Below, piece by piece: positions 8,524 to 17,037 of a DNA stretch of 64,000 nt. Both the position numbers and the translations under genes were made by a program. The stretch is from Rhodobacterales bacterium (GTDB lineage: Bacteria > Pseudomonadota > Alphaproteobacteria > Rhodobacterales > Rhodobacteraceae): positions 30,895 through 94,894 of the forward strand of contig PDRW01000025.1 of NCBI GenBank assembly GCA_002746935.1. The letters are read 5' to 3'. The notes below the pieces were generated by a model, which did not search any database, was not told the origin of the DNA, and saw only the letters and a list, made by a program, of their open reading frames with translations. How positions within the stretch are numbered: position 1 is the stretch's first letter; each line of letters begins with the position of its first letter.

Positions 8524-9549
8524 CTACCTTGTGCAGATCGCCTGCAACCGTGCCCAGTCCTCGGGCGGCAGCAGCGGTACCGCCTCTTCGGCGGAGATAC
8601 GGTCGGCCTCGATCAGCCCGAGCGTGGTCTCGCCGGTCTGGTCGAGGGCGAGGGCATAGGGTGTGATCCGCACCCCGGCGGCAGAGAACCGCTCCAGCAG
8701 CGGTTCCCTGGCAATTGCCGCCGGGGCCTGAGCGAAAACCGCTTCGCCATAGCTGTCGAGCACCCCGCCGGGGAGTTCTCCGGTGGTCAGCAGCCGGGCG
8801 GTGGCCAGGGGACCGGCGTGATCGAGCAGGGGAGCCATCGGGTCGCGGTCGGAGGCCCGCTGCACCTCGGCGAGGATGAACCCCGCCGCCACGTCAGGCT
8901 GTTCGTAATCCTCGACCTGCGCCCGGTCGAGCAGCACGATCTTGCCCGGAAGGTGCCGTGCCCCGTCAATCCCGGAGGCAAGCACCCGCACCTTCAGTGT
9001 CTCCGCCGCCCCGGCAACCCGCGCCGCCAGCCGGTCGAGCGCGGCCTGTCCGAGCTTGTCGCCGCAAGGCGCACCGGCCACCCGTTCGATCCGCTCGAGC
9101 AGATGCATGCCGACAGAGGCCCGCACCGCGTCAGGCAGAACCGAGAGCGTATGCCGGGTAAGGGCAGACGGCAGCCAGACCGCCGCCGCCGCAAGCATCA
9201 GTGCGGCAGCCGCAGTCGTGACCGCCAGCCTGAGCCGGCCCTTGCGCGGGTGGGATCGCTCGATGGCGCGTCGTACGGTCTCGATTGCCTCGATCATCAA
9301 CGGCTCGGCGATCTCGAGCGTCTCGGCCTCGTCCATGGCGGCGGAAGGGGAATAGAGTGCCGGGCGTGCACCGGGGTTCAGCCGCCGCACAGCGGGCAGC
9401 GACCAATGCGCGAGCGGCCGCCCGGACATGTCGGCGAGGGTGAGGGTGGCGTCACCGATGGAGACGGCAACATCAAGCCGCCGCGCCTCCGGGGCGCTCT
9501 GCCAGAGGCCAGGGGCTTCCAGCCGCTGATATTTCCTGAGGGCCGTCAT
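8524..9549 (-). CDS. Single-pass membrane protein, unknown function
   Basis: A 341-aa product with a cytoplasmic-looking N-terminal part (about 1-112, KYQRLEAPGLWQ, IGDATLTLADMSGRPLAHW), one transmembrane helix (about 113-135, VTTAAAALMLAAAAVWLP) and a C-terminal domain of about 205 residues. That domain resembles proteins that measure secreted redox or protease-like folds, but no HExxH or other catalytic motif is visible. Start at 9549 is the first methionine after the noncoding repeat region. Not recognised beyond a conserved-hypothetical pattern; convergent with the SPOR gene. Confidence 0.65.
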   Translation of the reverse strand: MTALRKYQRLEAPGLWQSAPEARRLDVAVSIGDATLTLADMSGRPLAHWSLPAVRRLNPGARPALYSPSAAMDEAETLEIAEPLMIEAIETVRRAIERSHPRKGRLRLAVTTAAAALMLAAAAVWLPSALTRHTLSVLPDAVRASVGMHLLERIERVAGAPCGDKLGQAALDRLAARVAGAAETLKVRVLASGIDGARHLPGKIVLLDRAQVEDYEQPDVAAGFILAEVQRASDRDPMAPLLDHAGPLATARLLTTGELPGGVLDSYGEAVFAQAPAAIAREPLLERFSAAGVRITPYALALDQTGETTLGLIEADRISAEEAVPLLPPEDWARLQAICTR

Positions 9550-9648
9550 CGGGGCCGGGACTGCTCGTTGCTCGTTTGTGGGGGAAGATAGCGCGGGCGG
9601 GTGGCAAGCGTCCAGTTTTTCCGGGGCGTGTGTGGTCGGGACGACAAA

Positions 9649-9712
9649 GTCCAATAGTCCGGAATTCCGGTATTCCAGTAATCCAGTAGTCCGGAATTCC
9701 GGACTATTGGAC
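9649..9712. repeat. Dispersed palindrome, copies 2 and 3 as a compound inverted repeat
   Basis: Two copies of the AGTCCGGAATTCC core face each other. The outer arms 9649-9670 and 9691-9712 are 22 bases each and perfectly complementary; the 20-base middle (TATTCCAGTAATCCAGTAGT) is itself made of core fragments. Each half also holds its own CCGGAATTCCGG palindrome, so alternative hairpins are possible. The surrounding 352 bases (9550-9901) hold no gene. Confidence 0.85.
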
Positions 9713-9901
9713 ACCCACCTCGCCAAAGCTGACCGGCAGGATCCCGGCCTCTACAGGAACCTGGCCCGCTTCCAACCCAAACCCCGGCCTGTGTCACACC
9801 GCCCTGAAACGCGTCGGGAAACAATGGGTTCACCCATGAAAACAGAGCGTTGCACGACGCCCCCCGACGCCCCCCGGCAAATCCCCGCTCGCAAACCCCG
9901 C

Positions 9902-11530
9902 TCAAAGCTCCTTCACGCGTTTCCTCAGCTGGAACTTCTGGATCTTGCCTGTCGAGGTCTTGGGAAGCTCCTCGAAGATCACCTGTTTCGGTGTCTTGAA
10001 CCCCGCAAGCCGCTCCCGCGCGAAGGCGATGAGCTCTTCCTCGCTGGCCTCGGCGCCCTCCTTCAGCTCCACGAAAGCGCAGGGCACCTCGCCCCATTTC
10101 TCGTCCGGCTTCGCCACCACCGCGCAGAGCAGCACCGCCGGGTGATGCATCAAGGCCGCCTCGACCTCGACCGACGACACGTTTTCGCCGCCGGAGATGA
10201 TGATGTCCTTCGAACGGTCGGTGATCTTGATATAGCCGTCCGGATGCTGCCGGGCGACATCGCCCGAATGGAAATAACCGCCCCGGAACGCCTCGGCCGT
10301 GGCCTCCGGGTTCTTGAGATAGCCCTTCATCACCACATTGCCGCGGAACATCACCTCGCCCACGGTCTCGCCGTCCATCGGCACCTGCGCCATGCTCTCG
10401 GGCTCCAGCACGGTCACATGTTCCATCATCACCTGCCCGAGCCCGGTGCGGGCCTTGCGCGCAAACCGCTCTTCATCGGGCAGATCCGCCCATTCGTCCT
10501 TCCAGATGCATTCGACCGTGTGGCCATAGGTCTCGGTGAGCCCGTAGGTCTGGGTCACCCGGAAACCCAGCGGCTCGATTGCGGCCAGGATCGCGGCGGG
10601 CGGCGGCGCGCCGGCGGTATAGGTGTTGACGATGTGGTCAAACGCCCGCCGGTCTTCGTCTTTCGCATTCACGATCATGTTGAGCACGATCGGCGCGCCG
10701 CCGAAATTGGTCACCCCCTCGTCGGCAATCGCGTCATAGATCGCCTTGGCGGTGATGTCGCGGCAACAGACCACGGTGCCGCCCACCGCCGGGATTGCCC
10801 AGGTGTGCACCCAGTTGTTGCAGTGAAACAGCGGCACGATGGTGAGATAGACCGTGTCGCGGTTCAGCCCCCAGTCGAGCGCCAGCCCGAGCGTATGCAG
10901 ATAGGCGCCGCGATGGCTGTAGACCACGCCTTTCGGCCGTCCGGTGGTGCCGGAGGTGTAGTTGAGCGCGAGGCTTTCCCATTCGTCCTCGGGCAGGTGC
11001 CACGGGAAATCGGCCGACCCCGCGGCGATGAAATCCTCATATTCCAGATGCCGCCCCGTGGGCTGGAACCCGGCCTCCGGGTCGGCCACCTCGATGATCC
11101 GGGGGCCCGCGCCCTCCATCCGCGCGATCGCCCGCTCGACCGGTCCGAGAAAGGCGGTGTCGACCAGCGCCACCCTGGCCTCCCCATGGCCGAAGATATA
11201 GGCGATGGTGTCGACATCGAGCCGGGTGTTGATCGTGTTCAGCACCGCGCCCGCCGCCGGCACCCCCCAATGCGCCTCCGCCTGCGGCAGGGTGTTGGGC
11301 AGCAGCGTCGCCACCACATCGCCCGGGCCCACCCCGGCCTGAACCAGCGCCGACGCGAGCCGCGACGCCCGGGCGTGATATTCGGCATAGGTAAAACGGC
11401 GCCCCCGGTCGACGATGGCAGTCTTGTCGGGAAAATGCGCCGCCGCCCGGTTCAGATGGCTGAGCGGTGTCAGCGGCACATGGTTGGCCGCGGTTTTCTC
11501 AAGCCCGTTTTCGTCATTAAGCCAGCCCAT
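9902..11530 (-). CDS. AMP-forming acyl-CoA synthetase, medium-chain or DmdB-like
   Basis: Forms an acyl-CoA from a carboxylic acid, ATP and CoA. The 542-aa product has the adenylate-forming fold: P-loop motif YTSGTTGRPKGV at about 184-195, TYGLTETYG in the middle, the hinge motif GDVARQHPDGYIKITDRSKD and the C-terminal STGKIQKFQLRK with the catalytic lysine. The start at 11530 is set by GGAGGACACC. Family members of this size in Rhodobacterales act on medium-chain acids or on methylmercaptopropionate (DmdB). No dmdC or dmdD gene is adjacent, so the substrate cannot be fixed. It is not obviously linked to the aromatic genes next to it. Confidence 0.85.
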   Translation of the reverse strand: MGWLNDENGLEKTAANHVPLTPLSHLNRAAAHFPDKTAIVDRGRRFTYAEYHARASRLASALVQAGVGPGDVVATLLPNTLPQAEAHWGVPAAGAVLNTINTRLDVDTIAYIFGHGEARVALVDTAFLGPVERAIARMEGAGPRIIEVADPEAGFQPTGRHLEYEDFIAAGSADFPWHLPEDEWESLALNYTSGTTGRPKGVVYSHRGAYLHTLGLALDWGLNRDTVYLTIVPLFHCNNWVHTWAIPAVGGTVVCCRDITAKAIYDAIADEGVTNFGGAPIVLNMIVNAKDEDRRAFDHIVNTYTAGAPPPAAILAAIEPLGFRVTQTYGLTETYGHTVECIWKDEWADLPDEERFARKARTGLGQVMMEHVTVLEPESMAQVPMDGETVGEVMFRGNVVMKGYLKNPEATAEAFRGGYFHSGDVARQHPDGYIKITDRSKDIIISGGENVSSVEVEAALMHHPAVLLCAVVAKPDEKWGEVPCAFVELKEGAEASEEELIAFARERLAGFKTPKQVIFEELPKTSTGKIQKFQLRKRVKEL

Positions 11531-11758
11531 GGTGTCCTCCCTCGCCGTAGATGCGGAAAAGTCTGGCCCATGGCGGGCGTTCGGGTCAATGGTGCAGGCC
11601 ACTTCCTTTGCCCCCGGCAGGGCGTCTGCACTCGGGCGTCACAAGAGGAGCCGCGCCCTGTTCAGGATCGCCGCAGCCGAAGACCTGAAATCCGTCGCCC
11701 GCAGCCTGCACTACATCGCCATCGAGGCGTGACCCCCGCCTTCGCCCCGGCGCCATCT

Positions 11759-11807
11759 TCTTTTTCCTGGGGCAAATACTCCGGGGGTCCGGGGGCAGCG
11801 CCCCCGG
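11759..11807 (+). repeat. GAGTATTT element, copy 1
   Basis: Pattern: pyrimidine-rich TCTTTTTCCTGGG, then CAAATACTCC, then GGGGGTCCGGGGGCA, closing with a GC-rich hairpin GGGGGCAGCGCCCCC. It lies between the acyl-CoA synthetase start and the ligC stop, in the 324-base gap 11531-11854; the rest of that gap shows no supported gene. Confidence 0.8.
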
Positions 11808-11854
11808 CTCACGTCGCGCTCCGGGTGAAACTCCGGGCGAAACCCGGTCCGATC

Positions 11855-12802
11855 TCAGCTCCGGAAGCCTTTCTCGATCCGGTCGAGCGTTTCCATCGCC
11901 GGCAACACCTGCGCCACCGACCCGTTGGGCTCGCGGCCTTCGCGGATCGCCGCCACGAACTCACGGTCGATCAGCTCGATGCCGTTGTTCGACACCGCCA
12001 CGTCCGACAGATCAATCTGGTTTTCGCGCCCGTCGAACAGATCGTCATAGCGGGCGATATAGGTGCCATTGTCGCAGATATACCGGAAGAACGTGCCCAG
12101 CGGCCCGTCATTGTTGAACGACAGGCTGAGGGTGCAGATCGCCCCCGAGGGGGTCTTCATGCCGATCGCCATGTCCATGGCGATGCCGAGATCGGGATGC
12201 GCCGGGCCCTGAAGTCCGAACGCCTCCGAGACGCTTTCGCCAGTCTGATATTGGAACAGGTCCACCGTGTGGCAGGCGTGGTGCCACAGCAGATGGTCGG
12301 TCCAGCTGCGCGGCTCGCCCTTGGCGTTGGTGTTGGTGCGGCGGAAGAAATAGGTCTGCACATCCATCTGCTGGAGCTTGAGCTCGCCCGCCGCGATCCG
12401 GTTGTGGATCCACTGATGCGACGGGTTGAAGCGGCGCACCTGACCCGCCATCGCCACCAGCCCTGTCTCTTCCTGCTTCGCCACGATGCGGCGCGAATCC
12501 GCGAGCGAATCCGCCATCGGGATTTCCACCAGCACATGTTTGCCCGCCGCCATGCAGGCGATCGCCTGCTCGGCATGCATCTGGGTCGGGGTCGAGAGGA
12601 TCACCGCGTCGACATCCTCGCGGGCGAGGCAGTCTTCGAGCGTGGTGCCGGCATGGGCGATGCCGCGTTCGGCGGCCAGTGCCTCGATCTTCTCCTTCGT
12701 CGGCCCCATGACGGAGGTGACCTCCACCCCCTCGATCCGGGCGAGGGCGTCGAGATGTTTGAGGCCGAAGGCGCCGTAGGCACCGGCTACGCAGATACGC
12801 AT
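11855..12802 (-). CDS. ligC: 4-carboxy-2-hydroxymuconate-6-semialdehyde dehydrogenase
   Basis: Oxidises the cyclic hemiacetal form of the LigAB product to 2-pyrone-4,6-dicarboxylate with NAD(P)+. The 315-aa length equals LigC of Sphingobium. The GFO/IDH/MocA-type Rossmann fold is at the N-terminus (VAGAYGAFGLKHLDAL), followed by STPTQMHAEQAIACM, VQTYFFRR and the family block SWTDHLLWHHACHTVDLFQYQ near 185-205. These long identities to LigC/PmdC make the call firm. Start ATG 12802 is set by homology. Unusually it is on the minus strand, separate from the galB-ligB operon, with the regulator gene in between and same orientation. Its neighbours complete the pathway. Confidence 0.93.
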   Translation of the reverse strand: MRICVAGAYGAFGLKHLDALARIEGVEVTSVMGPTKEKIEALAAERGIAHAGTTLEDCLAREDVDAVILSTPTQMHAEQAIACMAAGKHVLVEIPMADSLADSRRIVAKQEETGLVAMAGQVRRFNPSHQWIHNRIAAGELKLQQMDVQTYFFRRTNTNAKGEPRSWTDHLLWHHACHTVDLFQYQTGESVSEAFGLQGPAHPDLGIAMDMAIGMKTPSGAICTLSLSFNNDGPLGTFFRYICDNGTYIARYDDLFDGRENQIDLSDVAVSNNGIELIDREFVAAIREGREPNGSVAQVLPAMETLDRIEKGFRS

Positions 12803-13040
12803 GAAATGTCTCCTCAGATCAGGGTCGGGGGCCGTTGCGGCCGTGGGTCTTGTTGCGGGTTTCGTTACGCCGGGGCGGGCGCTTGAGGTGTTTTCGCCGG
12901 GCGCCGCGCCCATGACAAGTCGGAATGCGGCTGTCGCATCCGGGTTTCCTTCAGAGCTAGGGGGCGGAGGCGGCGAGGGGAAATCGAAACCGCCGCCGGG
13001 CTATTGGTTTTGCCTGTAGGTGGGGTCGGACCGCCCCTTG

Positions 13041-14264
13041 TTACGCCCCCGCCGCCGCCCGCAGGAGGTCGAGAAACCGCGCCTGTGTCGGCGTCGGTAT
13101 CCAGCCCGCCCGCATGGTCAGCCCGATCGGCCGCGCCGAGCCCGGCAGCGGCAGATCGAGCGGCTGCATCAGCCCCTGCGCCACCTCCACCGCCGCCTGT
13201 CGCGGCGACATCAGCGTAAGATACGGCCCCCGGGTGAGCAGCCCGCGCACCAGCACCATCGACGAAGTCACCACCGACACCGGGCTTTGCGCGAGCTCAC
13301 CGATCCGCAGGCTGCGGTAGAGATAGGCCCCGGCGGGCGTGTCCTTCGGGCCGGCGATCCAGGGGTAGTGCAGCGTGTCTTCGAGCCGCAGCCCGGTGCG
13401 CCGGGCGAGCGGATGCCCGGGGCCCGCCATCACCGCCAGCCGGTCGTCGAACAGCGCCTCCTGCACCACGTCCTCGGCGGGGGGCGGGTCGCGCAGCGCG
13501 CCGACCAGAAGATCGAGTTCGCCGTAACGCAGGCTGCGCAGAAGCTCGCCGAACGGCGCGTCGGTGAAGCGGAGCTGCACCCCCGCGGCCTCCCGCAACA
13601 GCGCATCACAGGCGGCGGGCAGGATCTCGCTGCGCGACAGCGGCAGCGAGCCCACGCGGATGCGGGTCGCATCCGCGCCCGCGAGCCGGGTAAGCTCGTC
13701 AAGCCCTTGCCCGAGTTCCGCCGCCGCGAGTTTCACCGCGCGGGCAAAGGCCTCGGCGGCCGGGGTGAGGTCGACACCCTTGCGGGCGGGGGCGAACAGC
13801 GTCAGCCCCGCGAGGCGCTCCAGATCGCGCGCGGCGCGGTGAACCGAGGGTTGCGCGAGGCCAAGCGCGCGCGCGGCGAGGCTGAAACTGCCCGCGTCGC
13901 GCACCGCGATCAGCGCCCGCAGCTGCGCCGCGGTTGCGCGCAGGTGGAAATCCGCAACCGGTTTCGTCTCACCGCGCGGCTCTCCGCGCCCCGCCAGCCG
14001 CAACGCCCGCCCGGCGCCTTCGGCGAGGTGGCCGAACATCCGCCGCACCCGGGCAAGCAGCACCGCGCCTTCGGCGGTGGGAAACATGCCCCCGGGGCCC
14101 CGGGTGAACAGCGCCGCGCCGAAGCGCCGTTCGAGCCCCGAGATCGCCTGGGTCACCGCCGGCTGGCTGAGGTGAACCCGGTGCGCCGCGGCGCTGATAC
14201 CGCCCGCATCCGCAACGTCGATGAACGCACGAAGATGTCTCAGATTAGGGAATTCCAATGTCAT
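13041..14264 (-). CDS. LysR-type regulator with two N-terminal HTH domains
   Basis: The 407-aa product is about 100 residues longer than a normal LysR regulator. A first winged HTH spans about 8-66 (LRAFIDVADAGGISAAAHRV, SQPAVTQAISGLERRFGAALFTR). After a linker comes a second, independent HTH at about 111-170 (LRALIAVRDAGSFSLAARAL, AQPSVHRAARDLERLAGLTLF). The effector-binding domain follows at about 200-400. It is divergent from galB with a 186-base gap that contains a T-N11-A palindrome, so it probably controls the protocatechuate operon; a pathway intermediate is the expected co-inducer. Both HTHs look intact. Whether both bind DNA is not known. Confidence 0.88.
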   Translation of the reverse strand: MTLEFPNLRHLRAFIDVADAGGISAAAHRVHLSQPAVTQAISGLERRFGAALFTRGPGGMFPTAEGAVLLARVRRMFGHLAEGAGRALRLAGRGEPRGETKPVADFHLRATAAQLRALIAVRDAGSFSLAARALGLAQPSVHRAARDLERLAGLTLFAPARKGVDLTPAAEAFARAVKLAAAELGQGLDELTRLAGADATRIRVGSLPLSRSEILPAACDALLREAAGVQLRFTDAPFGELLRSLRYGELDLLVGALRDPPPAEDVVQEALFDDRLAVMAGPGHPLARRTGLRLEDTLHYPWIAGPKDTPAGAYLYRSLRIGELAQSPVSVVTSSMVLVRGLLTRGPYLTLMSPRQAAVEVAQGLMQPLDLPLPGSARPIGLTMRAGWIPTPTQARFLDLLRAAAGA

Positions 14265-14308
14265 TGCACGGCCTGTATCCAGCTTCGCCTGTGCGAGCGC
14301 AGGCTCGC

Positions 14309-14325
14309 CATAGCAATAATTTATG
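14309..14325. promoter_or_regulatory. Putative LysR operator (T-N11-A) upstream of galB
   Basis: CATAGCAATAATTTATG is an interrupted dyad (CATA...TATG) with T at 14311 and A at 14323, the classic LysR spacing. It is a small AT-rich island in GC-rich DNA, 45 bases from the regulator start and 126 bases before galB. Confidence 0.5.
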
Positions 14326-14450
14326 ATCGGGGGGAGGGATTCAAATGGTCCCCTGCGGGGTTCGGGGCTAAGCCCAAAACAACCCGGAGAAACCCCGGCC
14401 GACCGAACAGGTCAGGGAAGCGGCCCCAAACGACCCCAAGGGAGACACAT

Positions 14451-15188
14451 ATGTCCGACCGCAAGACCGCATTGGTCATTTCCGCCCATTCCGCCGATTT
14501 CGTCTGGCGCGCCGGCGGCGCCATCGCGCTGCACGCGGCCAAAGGCTACGAGGTGACCGTGGTCTGCCTCAGCTACGGCGAACGCGGCGAAAGCGCGAAA
14601 TTGTGGAAGCAGGAGGGGATGACGCTGGAGCGGGTCAAGGCGGCGCGGCGCGAAGAGGCCGAAAACGCCGCCCGGGCGCTGGGCGTCAGCGACATCCGCT
14701 TTCTCGACCGGGGCGATTATCCGCTCGATCTTGGCCGCGAGACCCTCGACATGATGGTCGACATCATCCGCGAGGTGCAGCCGACCTTCATGTTTTCGCA
14801 TTCGAAATGGGATCCATACAACACCGACCACATGCGCACCACCGACTTTGTGCTGGAAGCCCGCATGGTGGCGCAGGCCTGGGGGCACAACCCGGGCCAG
14901 AAGGTGCTGGGCGCGCCGCAGCTTTACCTGTTCGAGCCGCACCAGACCGAACAGATGGGCTGGAAGCCCAATGTGTTTCTCGACATCACCCCGGTCTGGG
15001 ACAAGAAATGGGCCGCGATCCAGTGCATGCAGGGGCAGGAACATCTGTGGCATTTCTACGAGAATGTCGCCGAAAACCGCGCCAACCATTACCGCCGCAA
15101 TTCGGGCGGCATGGCGGGCGGGAAGCCCGCGAAATACGCCGAAGGGTTCGAGGCGGTGTTCCCGCGGACGGTCGAGGAGCTGGAGTGA
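14451..15188 (+). CDS. galB: 4-oxalomesaconate hydratase, PIG-L family
   Basis: Hydrates 4-oxalomesaconate to 4-carboxy-4-hydroxy-2-oxoadipate. The 245-aa product carries the PIG-L/LmbE fold with the N-terminal zinc motif ([11 protein letters not shown] in place of HPDD), [14 protein letters not shown] and the diagnostic [25 protein letters not shown] block near 180-200, which matches GalB of Pseudomonas gallate catabolism closely. It replaces the unrelated LigJ hydratase. Start ATG 14451 follows AAGGGAGACACAT. First gene of the galB-ligK-galD-ligI-ligA-ligB operon; its TGA overlaps the ligK ATG (TGATG). Confidence 0.92.
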   Translation: MSDRKTALVISAHSADFVWRAGGAIALHAAKGYEVTVVCLSYGERGESAKLWKQEGMTLERVKAARREEAENAARALGVSDIRFLDRGDYPLDLGRETLDMMVDIIREVQPTFMFSHSKWDPYNTDHMRTTDFVLEARMVAQAWGHNPGQKVLGAPQLYLFEPHQTEQMGWKPNVFLDITPVWDKKWAAIQCMQGQEHLWHFYENVAENRANHYRRNSGGMAGGKPAKYAEGFEAVFPRTVEELE

Positions 15189-15880
15189 TGCGGATCGAGC
15201 CGGGCACCACGGGGGTCGTGGTTCAACAGATCGGGCGGGCGCCGCAAGAGGTGGTCGACGGGCTTGCGGAGATGGGCTGTGCGACGGTGCATGAGGCGCA
15301 GGGGCGCAAGGGGTTGCTGGCGAGCTACATGCGGCCGGTCTGGCCCGGCGCGCGGGTGGCGGGGTCGGCGCTGACGATCCTGAGCCCGCCTGCGGACAAC
15401 TGGATGGTCCATGTGGCGATCGAACAGATCGAGGCGGGCGACATCATGGTGCTTGGCACCACCTCGCCGTCGGATGCGGGCTACTTCGGCGATCTGCTGG
15501 CGACTTCGGCGATGGTGAAGGGTTGCCGCGGGCTGGTGATCGACGCCGGGGTGCGCGATGTGGCGGATCTGGCGGAGATGCGGTTTCCGGTGTGGTCGAA
15601 AGCGGTGGGCGCGCAGGGGACGATCAAGGAGACGCTCGGTTCGGTCAATGTGCCGGTGGTCTGTGCGGGCGAGCTGGTCAATCCCGGCGATGTGATCGTG
15701 GCCGATGATGACGGGGTGGTCTGCGTGCGCCGCGAAGAGGCTGTGGCGGTGCTGGAGAAGGCGCGCGCCCGGGTGGCGGATGAGGAGGCGAAGCGAGCGC
15801 GGTTTGCGGCCGGGGAGTTGGGGCTCGACATTTACGGGATGCGCGAGCGGCTGGCGGCGAAGGGGTTGAAATATATCTGA
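15188..15880 (+). CDS. ligK: 4-carboxy-4-hydroxy-2-oxoadipate aldolase
   Basis: Last step of the pathway: splits 4-carboxy-4-hydroxy-2-oxoadipate into pyruvate and oxaloacetate; family members also decarboxylate oxaloacetate. The 230-aa product is of the RraA-like class II aldolase family, with [12 protein letters not shown] near 34-45, [24 protein letters not shown] near 101-124 (metal and pyruvate binding, Arg-Asp pair) and [15 protein letters not shown] near 170-184. Translation is coupled to galB. The stop is followed by a GAGTATTT element before galD. Confidence 0.93.
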   Translation: MRIEPGTTGVVVQQIGRAPQEVVDGLAEMGCATVHEAQGRKGLLASYMRPVWPGARVAGSALTILSPPADNWMVHVAIEQIEAGDIMVLGTTSPSDAGYFGDLLATSAMVKGCRGLVIDAGVRDVADLAEMRFPVWSKAVGAQGTIKETLGSVNVPVVCAGELVNPGDVIVADDDGVVCVRREEAVAVLEKARARVADEEAKRARFAAGELGLDIYGMRERLAAKGLKYI

Positions 15881-15915
15881 GGGGGCGGTGGGGGGCGACC
15901 CGGACCACACCATTG

Positions 15916-15966
15916 CCGGGGGGCCAGCCCCCCGGACCCCCCGAGGTATTTCTGGAACAAAGGAAG
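15916..15966 (-). repeat. GAGTATTT element, copy 2, between ligK and galD
   Basis: Read on the plus strand: a CCGGGGGGC-CA-GCCCCCCGG hairpin, then GGACCCCCCGAGGTATTTCTGG, then AACAAAGGAAGGA. The purine-rich end lies 10-16 bases before the galD TTG start and looks like its ribosome binding site. Confidence 0.8.
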
Positions 15967-15975
15967 GACAAGGCC

Positions 15976-17034
15976 TTGGCTGAAGCTGTGCGGGCGATGT
16001 GGATGCGGGGCGGAACGTCGAAGGGCGGGTATTTTCTGGCCTCCGACCTTCCGGCGGAGGCGGGTGCGCGGGATGCGTTTCTGCTGCGGGTGATGGGGTC
16101 GCCCGATGTGCGTCAGATCGACGGCATGGGCGGGGCCGATCCGCTGACGTCCAAGGTGGCGGTGGTGAAGCGCTCGGCGCGTCCCGGGGTCGATGTGGAT
16201 TATCTGTTCCTTCAGGTGTTCGTCGACCGGGCGCTGGTGTCGGACGCGCAGAATTGCGGCAATATTCTTGCGGGCGTCGGGCCTTTTGCCATCGAGCGCG
16301 GGCTGGTGCCGGTGGCGGGCGAGGTGACGCGGGTGGCGATCCATATGGAGAACACCGGACAGGTGGCGGTGGCGGAGGTGGCCACCCCCGGTGGCGCGGT
16401 GTGCTACAGCGGTGACGCGCGGATTGACGGCGTGCCGGGCACGGCCGCGCCGGTGCCGCTGGAGTTTCGCGACACCGCGGGGAGTTCCTGCGGGGCGCTG
16501 TTGCCGACGGGGCATGCGGTGGATCTGGTCGGGGGCGTCGAGGCGACGCTGATCGACAACGGCATGCCCTGCGTGGTGCTGCGGGCGGCGGATCTCGGGA
16601 TTGCGGGCGACGAAAGCCCGGAGGTGCTGGAGGCCAATGTGGGCCTGCGGGAGAAGCTGGAGGCGATCCGGCTTGAGGCCGGGCTGCTGATGAACCTCGG
16701 CGATGTGGCCGAAAAATCGGTGCCGAAGCTGACCATGGTGAGTGCGCCGAGGGCAGGGGGGGCGGTGGCGACCCGGACCTTCATTCCGCATCGCTGCCAC
16801 AAGTCCATCGGCGTGCTGGGGGCGGTGTCGGTCGCCACCGCCTGTCTGATCGAGGGCACGCCGGCCGCGGCGCTGGCCGAGACCGGCGCGGGCGCGACCC
16901 GCAGGCTCGCCATCGAACATCCCACCGGGGAGATGAGTGTCATCGTCCGGCTGGATGCCACCGGAACCCCGGCTTCGGCCGCCATCCTGCGCACCGCGCG
17001 CAAGCTGATGGACGGCGAGGTGTTTGGAGACTGA
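15976..17034 (+). CDS. galD: 4-oxalomesaconate tautomerase
   Basis: Shifts the double bond of the LigI product (keto/enol oxalomesaconate) to the isomer hydrated by GalB. The 352-aa product is in the PrpF/DUF453 family: MRGGTSKGGYF near residue 10, QIDGMGGADPLTSKVAVV near 45-62, VSDAQNCGNILAGVGPFAIERG near 86-107, and IPHRCHKSIGVLGAVSVATAC near 270-290. No ATG is available in the right place. The TTG at 15976 preceded by AAAGGAAGGA is chosen because homologues begin about ten residues before MRGGTSKG and the upstream part of the frame is repeat DNA. LigU plays the same role in Sphingobium. Confidence 0.88.
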   Translation: MAEAVRAMWMRGGTSKGGYFLASDLPAEAGARDAFLLRVMGSPDVRQIDGMGGADPLTSKVAVVKRSARPGVDVDYLFLQVFVDRALVSDAQNCGNILAGVGPFAIERGLVPVAGEVTRVAIHMENTGQVAVAEVATPGGAVCYSGDARIDGVPGTAAPVPLEFRDTAGSSCGALLPTGHAVDLVGGVEATLIDNGMPCVVLRAADLGIAGDESPEVLEANVGLREKLEAIRLEAGLLMNLGDVAEKSVPKLTMVSAPRAGGAVATRTFIPHRCHKSIGVLGAVSVATACLIEGTPAAALAETGAGATRRLAIEHPTGEMSVIVRLDATGTPASAAILRTARKLMDGEVFGD

Positions 17035-17037
17035 CGC

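Noticed and set aside
11580-11732. Frame ending EDLKSVARSLHYIAIEA upstream of the acyl-CoA synthetase
   Set aside because: It might be the tail of a decayed gene, but no start, ribosome site or recognisable domain was seen.
9578-12886. Very long plus-strand open frame (over 1000 codons) opposite the acyl-CoA synthetase and ligC
   Set aside because: It runs through two clear minus-strand genes, repeats and intergenic DNA, with no recognisable domain.
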